Both the position numbers and the translations under genes were made by a program. Shown piece by piece: positions 28,332-36,821 of a stretch of DNA of 64,000 bases. Origin of the DNA: Romboutsia ilealis (lineage in GTDB: Bacteria > Bacillota > Clostridia > Peptostreptococcales > Peptostreptococcaceae); contig NZ_LN555523.1 in the NCBI RefSeq assembly GCF_900015215.1, positions 1,349,481 to 1,413,480 of the forward strand, read 5' to 3'. Positions within the stretch are counted from its first letter, which is position 1. Every line of letters begins with the position of its first letter. Under the pieces are notes generated by a model. That model ran no database searches, was not told where the DNA came from, and was given only the letters and a program-made list of their open reading frames with translations.

Positions 28332-28408
28332 TTATCAATTGATAACCAAATAGTATAAAATTATTTAATAATATCATTATCATTTATCTATATTAATTGA
28401 TAATGATA
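28332..28408. promoter_or_regulatory. Fur-like inverted repeats upstream of the metal exporter
   Basis: Perfect palindrome TTATCAATTGATAA (28332-28345), and an inverted pair TATCATTATCA (28372-28382) with TGATAATGATA (28398-28408). GATAATGATA/TATCATTATC is the core of Fur-family boxes, although the 15-bp gap between arms is longer than in a classical box. They lie upstream of the CDF exporter start at 28303. Regulation by Fur, MntR or another metalloregulator is inferred. Confidence 0.5.
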
Positions 28409-28434
28409 CTATGTATCAAAATCTATAGTAATAG

Positions 28435-28469
28435 AAAAAGGATTATATCAAGTATGATAAATCCTTTTT
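28435..28469 (-). terminator. Terminator of the NMT1-type binding protein gene
   Basis: AAAAAGGATT ... AAATCCTTTTT stem beyond the stop codon at 28495, T-run on the minus strand. Confidence 0.78.
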
Positions 28470-28494
28470 CATAAATATCTACATAAATTTTACT

Positions 28495-29535
28495 TTACTT
28501 GGCATTTTCTATAGCTTTATTTGCGAAATCAGTATTTACTATATCATTATAAACAGGTGCTTTATCTAATTCACCCGCTTCTTCCATTATATCAACTAAA
28601 TTATTTAAACTTTCTTCAGTAAATAAAGGAGTTTCACACCAAGCGTCTACTGATTTATATCTATCAACAACACTTATTAAATCATTTAGTGATAAGTCAT
28701 TAAAGAAAGGTTGCATAGCTTCTGCTATTTCTTCACTTGAAGCTGTTTTACACCATTGTTGACCTTTATATAATGCATTAGTAAATCTTTGTATTAAATC
28801 TTCATTATCTGCCATAAAGTCTTTAGTTGTTGAATATGCAGTATATGGAACTTCTCCTATTGCTTTCGTTGCTAATTCTCCTACTGATGCAACTATATAC
28901 CCTGTTTTTTCTTCTTCCATTTGAGTTCCTGTAGGTTCAAATGCTGTTGTAAAGTCAGCTTCTCCACCTGCAAACGCACCAGCCATTACACCAAATTGTA
29001 CATCTGTTCTTACATTAACTTCTCCTGCTTCTGTATTTGTACCTATAGTTAAACCATTTTTCTTTAATACATATTCTAATGTCATTAAAGGTACTCCACC
29101 TGCTCTTCCACCTAACATTTCTTTACCTTTTAAATCCTCAAGAGTAAAGTCTGGCATTTCTTCTCTAGCAACTATGAAACTTCCATCTGTTTTAGTAAGT
29201 TGTGCAAAGTTTACTGCATAATTTTCGCTACCTTGATTGTATACATATATAGAAGCCTCTGGCCCCATAAGTCCTATTTGAGCTTCACCTGAAATTAATG
29301 CAGACATAGTTTTATCTGCTCCTGAAGTATTTATTATATCAACTTCAATACCTTCTTCTTCAAAAAATCCCTTAGTTACAGCTGCATATTGAGGTGCATA
29401 AAAAACTGAGTGAGCAACTTCCGCTATAGTTACTTTATCTAATTTCTTATTGGTAGTTGTTGTTTGATTACATCCAGTAAGACACATTACACTTAATGCT
29501 AAGGAGCTAGTTACCGTAATAAACTTCTTAAACAT
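28495..29535 (-). CDS. ABC transporter substrate-binding lipoprotein, NMT1/THI5-like
   Basis: 346 residues, AAGGGGG before ATG. Signal peptide with lipobox LTGC (Cys about residue 22). The fold signatures EVAHSVFYAPQYAAVTKGFFEEEGI, SGEAQIGLMGPEA and FTTAFEPTGTQ belong to the SsuA/TauA/THI5 group. Family ligands: sulfonates, nitrate, thiamine precursors or riboflavin-like compounds. No ATPase or permease gene adjoins it. An intact ATPase-permease pair of exactly this type, lacking a binding protein, lies at 56412-57957, and ATPase fragments lie at 31368 and 34880, so the operon may have been split by rearrangement. Confidence 0.88.
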   Translation of the reverse strand: MFKKFITVTSSLALSVMCLTGCNQTTTTNKKLDKVTIAEVAHSVFYAPQYAAVTKGFFEEEGIEVDIINTSGADKTMSALISGEAQIGLMGPEASIYVYNQGSENYAVNFAQLTKTDGSFIVAREEMPDFTLEDLKGKEMLGGRAGGVPLMTLEYVLKKNGLTIGTNTEAGEVNVRTDVQFGVMAGAFAGGEADFTTAFEPTGTQMEEEKTGYIVASVGELATKAIGEVPYTAYSTTKDFMADNEDLIQRFTNALYKGQQWCKTASSEEIAEAMQPFFNDLSLNDLISVVDRYKSVDAWCETPLFTEESLNNLVDIMEEAGELDKAPVYNDIVNTDFANKAIENAK

Positions 29536-29705
29536 GAATAAATCCCCCTTGAAATTTAATAAGATAGTATATATTATGGCTCTCTCCTTAAATTTGTTAC
29601 TAAAATTAGCTTGATAGTCCTATCTTCAAATTATTTTTCTACTACTATAATATCATCTATTTATATCATATTTTTTATTAGTTAGGATTTGTTTTAAAAT
29701 AGTAT

Positions 29706-31130
29706 TTAATTGTTATATTTTGATTTTTTATTTCTTTCTCTTTGTGCTAATTTAGGCATTATAAGCCCTAATCCTACTAATACAAATGGTGTAACTATAT
29801 TAAGAGTAAGTTGGAATGTATCTTCTGAGTACATACCTCCAATACAAGCAAATGCTGTAAATGCAAAGCACCATAATCCTAGCAATATACCCATAGTTTT
29901 ACTCTTTGTAAATTTATATTCTGCATTAAACTTATCTCCTGCTTTTTTAAGAGCAATATATGCTACAAATACCCATAAGTAACGTAAAGGCATACAAACT
30001 GCATTTAGTTTAACTAACCATTTAACTAAAGCATCAACACTTCCTATACCAAATGCTGGTATTATAATTAATATAGACACTATAACCCCTATAAGTTTAT
30101 TTCCATTTATATAAGAACCATGCTCATTTTGTTTAAACATACTTTTAGGCATATATTCTTTATCACAACTTCCAAGTAACATACGAAGTGGTGCATCTAT
30201 TGAGATTATTAATGTTGATACTTGCCCAACAAAATTAGTTATAGCATATAATATAACAAAGAAGTTCCCAACATGATAATATTCTCCAAGTCTTTGGAAT
30301 GCATAATATGATCCATTAGTTAATAAGTCTTGAGGTATATTATTTGAATCAAACATCATTCCTAAAGATATTGTTCCAAGTATAGCACAAACTGCTACCA
30401 TTATTGCTAATGCAATCATTCCCTTTGGAAATCCCTTTGAAGGATTATCCATTTTATTTACATAAGGAGATATCTTTTCACATCCACCTACTGCAAATAC
30501 AAGAATTGATATACTTGTAAAATATTTAAGATCAAATGTAGGCATAAATGTTTTTAATGACCAATCAATATCTATAAAGTTACCTTCTGTGATTGCTGGT
30601 GCTGCACTCATAAGTATTATAAATAGTATAGACATTACAAACATTGATGTCCCTGCTATTGTAGTAATTTTCTTTAAAGGATTCATACCCTTAGTAGCTA
30701 TTAATAAACCTATTAAGAATACAACTAGACATGCAATTTGAAGTACTACAGGATTTATACTACTTATAACATTAGACTGAAAAATAGCCCAACTTCCTGC
30801 TATTATGGCACCTTGTGGTTTTTGAGATATATATGGAAGATGAACTACCCAATATGTCCATCCTGCATAATATGCCATTTTAGATCCTATAGTTTCTGAA
30901 ATCCATGAACTTACTCCTCCACCTAATTCCTTAAATGAAGAACCTAGTTCCCCAACCATTAATGCGTATGGAATAAAATATATTGCAAATATAATTACCC
31001 ATGATACTATTGCTTGTAATCCATTGAATTCAGAGAATCCATTTATTACATTACCAAATCCCCATACAGTGGAAAATGCCATAAATGCTAATGTTATCCA
31101 TGTTATTCTCTTCGCTTCTTTGTTATTCAT
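29706..31130 (-). CDS. APC-superfamily amino acid transporter (YjeM-like)
   Basis: 474 residues, GGGGGAAAAGA before ATG. About 12 membrane segments; the first carries the APC start TLAFMAFSTVWGFGNVING. The segment GGGVSSWISETIG and the overall length match the YjeM/GadC-like glutamate:GABA antiporter branch. Moves amino acids or amines across the membrane; substrate unknown. Last apparently chromosomal gene before the accessory region. Confidence 0.88.
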   Translation of the reverse strand: MNNKEAKRITWITLAFMAFSTVWGFGNVINGFSEFNGLQAIVSWVIIFAIYFIPYALMVGELGSSFKELGGGVSSWISETIGSKMAYYAGWTYWVVHLPYISQKPQGAIIAGSWAIFQSNVISSINPVVLQIACLVVFLIGLLIATKGMNPLKKITTIAGTSMFVMSILFIILMSAAPAITEGNFIDIDWSLKTFMPTFDLKYFTSISILVFAVGGCEKISPYVNKMDNPSKGFPKGMIALAIMVAVCAILGTISLGMMFDSNNIPQDLLTNGSYYAFQRLGEYYHVGNFFVILYAITNFVGQVSTLIISIDAPLRMLLGSCDKEYMPKSMFKQNEHGSYINGNKLIGVIVSILIIIPAFGIGSVDALVKWLVKLNAVCMPLRYLWVFVAYIALKKAGDKFNAEYKFTKSKTMGILLGLWCFAFTAFACIGGMYSEDTFQLTLNIVTPFVLVGLGLIMPKLAQRERNKKSKYNN

Positions 31131-31367
31131 TCTTTTCCCCCTACTCTATATTATATTTCAATATTATAAATAACATATTATACTGCTTTATATTATCTAT
31201 AATGTATTGACTATATTAGATTTGTTTAATTGTGAATTTTATACATATTATAAAATTATTATTTATTCTTTATAATATATATTAGTAGTTAAATCTTAAA
31301 ATAACTTAAATTACATATAAACTCAACTTATATCACTTTATGAACTTGATGTTGTCGTAGATATAAT

Positions 31368-31760
31368 AAATATGTATCCAAAAGAGCTATCTGGAGGTAT
31401 GAGACAAAGAGTTGCTCTTATACGTACACTTGCAGTAGACCCTGATATACTTTTACTTGATGAACCATTTTCAGCTCTTGATTATCAACAAGAATATTAG
31501 TTAGTGATGATATTTATAGAATAATAAAAAATGAAGGCAAATCTGCAATTCTCGTAATTCACGATATCTTAGATGCGCTATCTATAAAAGTGCTACCTCT
31601 GAAAAGGATATAATAAATTCACCTAAAAAAGATATAGATTCATCCTCAGAATTAAAAGATGTTGACTCAGTAGATATCAACTATACTGATTTAACTACTC
31701 CAGAACTTAAAGAAAATACTTTTGGGCAAAGACTTCGAAAGTCTAGATTAAAATTAGCAA
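31368..31760 (+). pseudogene. Chimeric relic: ABC ATPase fragment joined to HTH gene fragment
   Basis: 31368-31577 is almost identical to codons 125-194 of the intact ATPase gene at 56412 ([19 protein letters not shown], Walker [13 protein letters not shown]), with one missing base near 31488 that shifts the frame. The match stops after the HDI.(D/E)A(L/I) codons. It then continues as a relic of the HTH gene found at 35455: KSATSEKD, then a divergent acidic linker, then ENTFGQRLRKSRLKLAISI. The same ATPase-to-HTH junction occurs at 35455. Neither part can be functional. The rest of 31131-31367 shows only an AT-rich upstream region. Confidence 0.85.
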
Positions 31761-31777
31761 TATCTATTAATTATAAC

Positions 31778-32308
31778 CTATTTACCATTCCACTCATCAC
31801 TCTCAATTTCAACTAAATTTGGTGTTATTCTAATAGCTTTGTATTTACCTTTCTTTAAGTTTTCATCATAATTAAATGTAATTATAATGCTCCTTTTAGG
31901 TACTTCATCTAATTTCAACAATTCATCTTTATACCTTTTAGGAATATTTTCTATATCCCCATCATTAATATTTGCAAGTGCTGCAATTAAATGTTGCTTC
32001 TTCTTCCCTTTAATAATATCAATAAAGGTATTTTCCTTCATAATAATATATAGTTCTTTTTCAAATTTATTATATAAATAAATCTGTTTCCATGAATAAT
32101 TTTGAATATAGTTAACAGTAAACTTATTATTATTCCTAAATGTATGTTTTAAGTTAGAGTATATATAATTCCATACTAAATGACCTTTTCCAATCATAAG
32201 CTCAAAGTTATTTTCTTTAAATAGCCTATTATTTTTAATTTGAGATCTATTTATACATTTTGCAATATAATCTTTTTCTTTGAATTTCAACTTAGTAGGA
32301 TCTTTCAT
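31778..32308 (-). CDS. Hypothetical protein, 176 residues, island gene
   Basis: ATG at 32308 preferred (GGGAGATGG about 11 bp upstream); the frame opens at 32335. No membrane segment; mixed charge (pI high). Recognisable segments are few: FELMIGKGHLVWNYIYSNLKH and PKRSIIITFNYDENL, then a C-terminal IRITPNLVEIESDEWNG. Shape resembles small DUF-type proteins that accompany restriction or toxin genes, but I do not recognise the family. It lies next to an Mrr fragment and HepT/MntA. Confidence 0.6.
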   Translation of the reverse strand: MKDPTKLKFKEKDYIAKCINRSQIKNNRLFKENNFELMIGKGHLVWNYIYSNLKHTFRNNNKFTVNYIQNYSWKQIYLYNKFEKELYIIMKENTFIDIIKGKKKQHLIAALANINDGDIENIPKRYKDELLKLDEVPKRSIIITFNYDENLKKGKYKAIRITPNLVEIESDEWNGK

Positions 32309-32446
32309 AAGTAATACCATCTCCCAATAATACAAATAAACTTAATAATATATTACATTTTTATATGTATATGTTATATTATCTTGTACTTATTTAATTA
32401 TTGTAAAATAAAATATGGATAGCTAAAATACATTAACTATCCATGA

Positions 32447-32675
32447 TTAATATCTCTTATGTAAAATATATGAATTTATACCATACCTGTTAAAATAATC
32501 AACTAATAAACTACCATTTATAAGAGATATATTATTTTCAGATGCAAATTTCTCACACTCTAAACTAAAATTACTTGTAGAAATAAATATACCTTTCATA
32601 GCATCAGAATTTCTTAATACTGTCTCAAACTCTCTAAGCTTTGGTATATCAATATTACTTTTTCTAATCTATTAT
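32447..32675 (-). pseudogene. C-terminal fragment of Mrr-type restriction endonuclease
   Basis: About 75 codons open to TAA at 32447. The translation reads KLREFETVLRNSDAMKGIF, ISTSNFSLECEKFASENNIS, LINGSLLVDYFNRYG. This is the end of the Mrr_cat (PD-(D/E)XK) domain, where the Ser-containing GIFISTS.FS and (I/L)ING..L motifs are typical. The nuclease core upstream is gone; the reading frame hits the HepT gene end. A remnant of a type IV methyl-directed restriction enzyme. Confidence 0.75.
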
Positions 32676-33106
32676 AAATTACTATTACAACTATTTCTTA
32701 TACTAACAAATACATCTTCATTTTCTGTAAACAGCTCATACATTTCTTCAAACTCAGGTATATCATAACCATGTGAATCATCATTTCTTAACTTACGAAG
32801 TGTTTCTATAACTATTGCAGAATTTTTAGGCAATAAGTTATGATACTCACATGATAAAAGATAATCATAAAAATTCTTAGATTTTATATTTAAATCAATA
32901 GTCTTATAATATAGCATCGCTTTTGTTAATTCCAAGAAAGAAACCATATAATTTTTAAAACCTTCCTTAATATATCTCTCCCATAAAGGAGGCATATCCT
33001 CTTTGTTATATAACATTTTAAAGTTTTGTAAATCATATAAACATGATCCAAAATCTCTATTTACGGCTTCTATAGAACTCCACGCTAATTTATTTTTAAC
33101 TACCAT
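32672..33106 (-). CDS. hepT: HepT-like HEPN ribonuclease toxin
   Basis: 144 residues, GGAGGG before ATG. Helical HEPN protein with the catalytic motif RNDDSHGY at residues 107-114: an exact RX4HXY motif, where R and H form the RNase site and the Tyr is the residue AMPylated by the cognate MntA antitoxin. It overlaps the MntA gene by 11 bp, in the order antitoxin then toxin. Known role: growth arrest by tRNA or mRNA cleavage when the antitoxin is lost, and abortive phage defence. All key residues are present, so the pair is probably functional. Confidence 0.9.
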   Translation of the reverse strand: MVVKNKLAWSSIEAVNRDFGSCLYDLQNFKMLYNKEDMPPLWERYIKEGFKNYMVSFLELTKAMLYYKTIDLNIKSKNFYDYLLSCEYHNLLPKNSAIVIETLRKLRNDDSHGYDIPEFEEMYELFTENEDVFVSIRNSCNSNL

Positions 33107-33476
33107 ACATATCCCTCCAGTTTAATATATCTATAACATCACTATTTTCAATATAAAAATTATTTAGATAATCTTTAAACTCTTTAGATTGATATATGAT
33201 ATCACCTTCAAATATATTTTTTCTAAGTTCTACTGTATAATTATCTGTAACAATTTTTAAATCTACATCAATGTCTAATACATTTCTTAGAGATTGAGTT
33301 TTAACTGCAAGTTCTGTAATCGGTACTTTTTTAGTTGGTATCCATGCTATGTCTATATCACTATTATAGGTTGCTCTGTCTGTACCAAAACTACCAAATA
33401 TTATGATTGCTAGAGTATTTTCTTTAGGAAATATATTTACTATTGAGTCCTTAGTTTCCTGTGATATATTTCTCAT
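33096..33476 (-). CDS. mntA: MntA-like minimal nucleotidyltransferase antitoxin
   Basis: 126 residues, ATG with AAGAGGTGA upstream. The nucleotidyltransferase motif is GSFGTDRATYNSDID (residues 28-42), an exact GSX10DXD, with Asp40 and Asp42 as metal ligands. A third Asp lies in DVDLKIV. Known role: adds AMP units to the Tyr of HepT and so inactivates it. Overlaps hepT by 11 bp. A hairpin at 33516-33549 precedes the gene. Confidence 0.9.
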   Translation of the reverse strand: MRNISQETKDSIVNIFPKENTLAIIIFGSFGTDRATYNSDIDIAWIPTKKVPITELAVKTQSLRNVLDIDVDLKIVTDNYTVELRKNIFEGDIIYQSKEFKDYLNNFYIENSDVIDILNWRDMYGS

Positions 33477-33515
33477 CTCTAAATCACCTCTTATATATTT
33501 ATAAAATTTATAGTA

Positions 33516-33549
33516 CTAAAAAGACTCTGGTCTTATAAAGTTTCCAGAG
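33516..33549 (-). terminator. Hairpin with T-run upstream of mntA
   Basis: On the minus strand CTCTGG, 13-nt loop, CCAGAG, TCTTTTT. It sits 40 bp upstream of the mntA start, so it is either the terminator of a gene lost to the right (IS remnant) or an attenuator for the toxin-antitoxin operon. It has a short stem of 6 bp. The rest of 33550-33709 is AT-rich without a gene. Confidence 0.5.
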
Positions 33550-33709
33550 CTCTGAATATTTATTTTTATATAATCCCTAGTGGCAACTTCAATTATTTGC
33601 TTAGTATCTAATTTATTATACCACATTTTATATATAGTTAAAATAATTCACTATTAAAGGATTTTTATATTATCACTTAAAGTTATTTTTATTATTTTAT
33701 TAACTAACT

Positions 33710-34447
33710 CGTTGTGCTAGTTAATAAAATAATAAAACTCCAACAAATATAGTATCCTAAGATTATCTCTACTAATCTAAAGTAGGATTATATATGCTAG
33801 AGTTTAATAATTATTATATCCAAGATCAAGAAAATTTAACTGATTTATTTACAAATATATTTGTAATTATAGATGATATATATAATGATATTATACCTAT
33901 AACTGTAAGTAATAGACGTAATATAAAAGATAGCAAACTTTCTGATAGTGAGATAATCACTATTAGCATAGTTGGTGAACTTTTAACTATTGATTCTGAA
34001 AAAGCATTCTTTAGTTTGCTTAAAAGGTAATATAAAAATGCAGTATGGGATTTATGTGATAAATATAAATCTATTTCTATTATCGGTGATAAAGGGTATG
34101 TAAATAAAAGGCTAACGCCTGAACTGAAAGTTGAAAGGGATATAAATATATTATTTTTAAAGCTAGAAGAAGGATAGAAACTAGTTTTTTTCAGTTGGCA
34201 GAACAATTAAATTTGAATAAAGTAAAAAGTAAATCAATGTTAGGGTTTATAACTAGAATTTCAATAAAAGTTTTAGCTCATAATATATCATTTCTAATAA
34301 ACAAATTAATGGAAAATGAAGATTCTATATCTAAAATAAAAAGATTAGTATTTGGATAAAAATTACAAATACTAATCTTTCATAAGATATTCTTTTTTTG
34401 TACAATTTAAATTCCTTTATTTGTAAAAATAATTAACTAGCACAACG
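33710..34447 (+). mobile_element. Decayed IS982-family copy with two internal deletions
   Basis: Both ends are kept: CGTTGTGCTAGTTAA at 33710 and ...AACTAGCACAACG at 34447. The transposase frame starts at 33794 and is nearly identical to the copy at 40635 for 78 codons. At about 34027 roughly 300 bp are deleted (join to the AVWDLCDKYKS segment), and about 50 bp are missing near 34160. The end RRRIETSFFQL ... KIKRLVFG is intact. Non-functional. It is 738 bp against 1118 bp for the full copy. Confidence 0.9.
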
Positions 34448-34539
34448 AGTTAATTAACTATATTGGTTTTAATTCAAAATCAAATTTACTAAACCCTACC
34501 GATAAAATAAATCCAAAGTTGCACTTTAGAACACAAAGC

Positions 34540-34648
34540 AGAAGCTCTATCTTACAAAGTGCAACCTTTAATAAAAACACTATAAGTATTAATAATATTA
34601 ATACTAGATCTCGCAAGTGTCTTGATTTCAAAACACCTTCACATATCT
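34540..34648 (+). pseudogene. Relic of the HTH gene N-terminus
   Basis: Translation LQSATFNKNTISINNIN matches LQSATFDKNGVSIDNTE, the beginning of the HTH protein encoded at 35455, then diverges and reaches TAA at 34648. The few bases before it (GCAGAAGCTCTATCTTAC) resemble the ATPase-HTH junction at 35440-35455, so this is a third trace of the same chimera. Confidence 0.55.
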
Positions 34649-34688
34649 TTTCAGTATCATAAACATGAAGTGTTGCACTTAAATTGAC

Positions 34689-35455
34689 AATTTATTATTT
34701 TTCTACCAATATATAGTAAATCCTATATTTAAAATATATTTCAAAACTACCCCATGAGTAGCGAATCAAGACCCCATATTTTAAGACATTAAAATTTATC
34801 TTTTCGTAAAAAATGGTACAAATCCTTCCACAAATTAATACAATAATATATACTAAAAAAACTTCTTGGAGGTGACTATATGAAAGATATGGTCAAAATA
34901 TCAAACTTAAATCAAACTTTTTATACCAAAGACGGAGAACTTGAAGTTCTAAAAAATATAAACTTTAATCTAACTAAAGGACAAATTCTAACAATTCTTG
35001 GACCTAGTGGTTCTGGAAAATCAACTATACTAAATATACTAACTAACCTTTTAAAACCTACCAGCGGTGACGTAGTTATAAATGGTAAAGTTGGATATAT
35101 GTTTCAAAAGGATCATCTATTAGAGTGGAGAAATATTATGGACAATATAACTATTGGACTTGAAATTCAAAAGAAAAAAACTGATGAAGCAATGAAAAGA
35201 GTTGAAAGACTTTTAAAAACTTATGATTTATGGGATTTTAGAAATATGTATCCTAAAGAATTATCAGGTGGTATGAGACAAAGGGTTGCACTTATACGTA
35301 CACTTGCAGTAGCTCCTGATATATTACTCCTTGATGAACCATTCTCAGCGCTTGATTATCAGACAAGAATATTAGTTAGTGATGATGTTTATAGAATAAT
35401 TAAGAATGAAGGTAAATCTGCAATTCTCGTGACGCACGACATTTCAGAAGCTATA
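34689..35455 (+). repeat. Segmental duplicate of 56221-56987 (upstream region plus ABC ATPase 5' part)
   Basis: A 767-bp direct repeat. The coordinate offset of 21532 bp is constant: leader hairpin, ribosome binding site and start codon are in register. Many stretches are identical, with scattered silent and a few missense differences in the coding part (for example N56 against D56). The homology ends abruptly at 35455 after the SEAI codons. Confidence 0.92.
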
Positions 35456-35491
35456 TGTTGCAAAGTGCAACTTTTGATAAAAATGGTGTAA
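34880..35491 (+). pseudogene. Truncated ABC transporter ATPase (SsuB/TauB-like), 3' end replaced
   Basis: GGAGGTGACTAT then ATG. Residues 1-191 match the intact gene at 56412: Walker A GPSGSGKST, Q-loop, LSGGMRQR signature, Walker [12 protein letters not shown] and switch His THDISEA. After SEAI the sequence departs and ends with 10 foreign residues at 35491. The intact version has 251 residues, so the last 55 are lost. All ATPase motifs survive, so the product could fold partly, but it has no permease gene. Its tail overlaps the HTH gene start. Confidence 0.85.
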
Positions 35492-35961
35492 GTATTGATA
35501 ATACTGAACTTAAAGGTAAATCAGTAAGTGTTGATTGTAGTGAATTTATCCAAGAAAAGCTTACAGATAACACTTTTGGAGAAAGATTAAGAAAATCTAG
35601 ATTAGAATTAGGGTTGTCTATTCCAGAGGTTGCCGACATGTGTAATGTAACTAAATCTATTATTAGTGGATATGAATGTAACAGATTTAATCCTACTAAA
35701 GAAGTACTTAATCTACTATCATCTAAGTTTGATATGGACTATCTTTGTATGGAAGGTTATACAAAACTTGTATATAATTTTGATGAGTTTTTGGATAAGC
35801 TTAGTTTATGGATTAAAGAAAATAATCTTACTAAAGAAGATGCTGCAAGTAAGCTTGGTATATCTCGTGGACTTTTTAGATTTTGGTTTAACGGTGGTGT
35901 TATTAGTATTAGTACATATAATAAAATTCAAGATAATCTAAAAAAATATAATCTACTATAA
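35455..35961 (+). CDS. Double helix-turn-helix DNA-binding protein
   Basis: 168 residues. An N-terminal acidic segment (about 1-40) precedes an XRE-type domain (FGERLRKSRLELGLSIPEV, then VTKSIISGYECNRFNPTKE, about 42-95). A second HTH follows (NLTKEDAASKLGISRGLF, about 124-141). No recognisable ribosome binding site exists: the ATG lies in the end of the truncated ATPase, so translation may be coupled to that frame. The start region GTTGCAAAGTGCAAC is a small palindrome. Relics of the same gene occur at 31578 and 34540, each joined to ATPase sequence. Target unknown. Confidence 0.7.
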   Translation: MLQSATFDKNGVSIDNTELKGKSVSVDCSEFIQEKLTDNTFGERLRKSRLELGLSIPEVADMCNVTKSIISGYECNRFNPTKEVLNLLSSKFDMDYLCMEGYTKLVYNFDEFLDKLSLWIKENNLTKEDAASKLGISRGLFRFWFNGGVISISTYNKIQDNLKKYNLL

Positions 35962-36030
35962 TAAAGAAAATAGAGTTAAAATAACATAGTTATACTATAA
36001 TCTATATAATCAAACTATTAAAAAGCAACA

Positions 36031-36069
36031 AAAAGATACTATAATCATAACAGGTTAGAGTATCTTTTT
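36031..36069. terminator. Terminator after the HTH gene
   Basis: AAAAGATACT ... AGTATCTTTT, 10-bp stem followed by a T-run, 70 bp past the HTH stop codon. Confidence 0.75.
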
Positions 36070-36233
36070 ATTATTTTTATACTGAAATCAAGATATATTA
36101 GGAATAAAAAGTATAATCAATAATCAAACTATTATCTAGTAGGTACGCTATTGTAAAAGTAAACAATCTAAACAGATTTAAACTTACTTTACAGAGCTAA
36201 ATAATTGGATAATAAACTTTATACCATAAAACG

Positions 36234-36283
36234 AAAAAAGAACTATCTGTAAGCTATTAAATGCTTATACATAGTTCTTTTTG
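36234..36283. terminator. Second terminator hairpin downstream of the HTH gene
   Basis: AAAAAAGAACTAT ... ATAGTTCTTTTT with a nested GTAAGC/GCTTAT stem. The surrounding stretch 35962-36548 otherwise shows no gene. Confidence 0.75.
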
Positions 36284-36548
36284 TTATTTTTATTTGATTA
36301 TAGTGTAATCAACTTTTAATTATTGAAATTTGAACAATAAATTAAATTGATTATACTTTTAGCTCCATATACTTAATATTAGCTCTATTTTCTTTATAAT
36401 TTATATTATATCAAACTATTTAATAATCTCGCCTTGTAAATATGTCTTAGTTCATCATATTTCCCTTTAATAAATTTATCAATAGTATCTAGGTATCCAA
36501 ATCCTCTTCTAATTTATACTATAATTGCTATTCTATAATTATCTTTTA

Positions 36549-36752
36549 TTAAAATTTTCGTTTAAACTTAGGACATGATGCCCAAGCATACATATTTGCA
36601 TTTCTTATTAAGCATTTACACATTGCATTATGTTCATATTCCCAAAGACCTGCAACAGTATTAACTGGTCTTAAATTAGAATTACATGGATCATACCAAT
36701 TAACACAGAATGCACATATTTTAGCATTTTTTATACTAGCTATTTTTTTCAT
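36549..36752 (-). CDS. Small cysteine-rich protein
   Basis: 67 residues, GGGGGGAATT before ATG. Six Cys: CAFC at 13-16, C23, C45 and C47 (MCKC), C60 (SCPKF), plus conserved-looking WYDPCNSNLRPV and AMCKCLIRNANMYAWASCPKF. The pattern suggests a zinc-binding fold or a 2-disulfide/metal cluster. I do not know the family. It sits directly downstream (70 bp) of the two dynamin genes on the same strand and could belong to their operon. Confidence 0.65.
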   Translation of the reverse strand: MKKIASIKNAKICAFCVNWYDPCNSNLRPVNTVAGLWEYEHNAMCKCLIRNANMYAWASCPKFKRKF

Positions 36753-36821
36753 AATTCCCCCCCATGATACAAAATATTAGAAATATATTTTTATATAGCT
36801 AATTTTATTAAATAACATTAT

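Noticed and set aside
33550-33620. Leader upstream of mntA considered as a riboswitch
   Set aside because: A short 6-bp hairpin with T-run is visible, but no conserved core of any class I know could be recognised.
33826-34206. 126-codon minus-strand ORF across the decayed IS copy
   Set aside because: Antisense to transposase sequence, also seen opposite the intact copy at 40667-40915.
35666-35941. Alternate-frame ORF within the double-HTH gene
   Set aside because: Overlaps a gene with two HTH motifs, starts without a ribosome site, and is just hydrophobic by frame shift.
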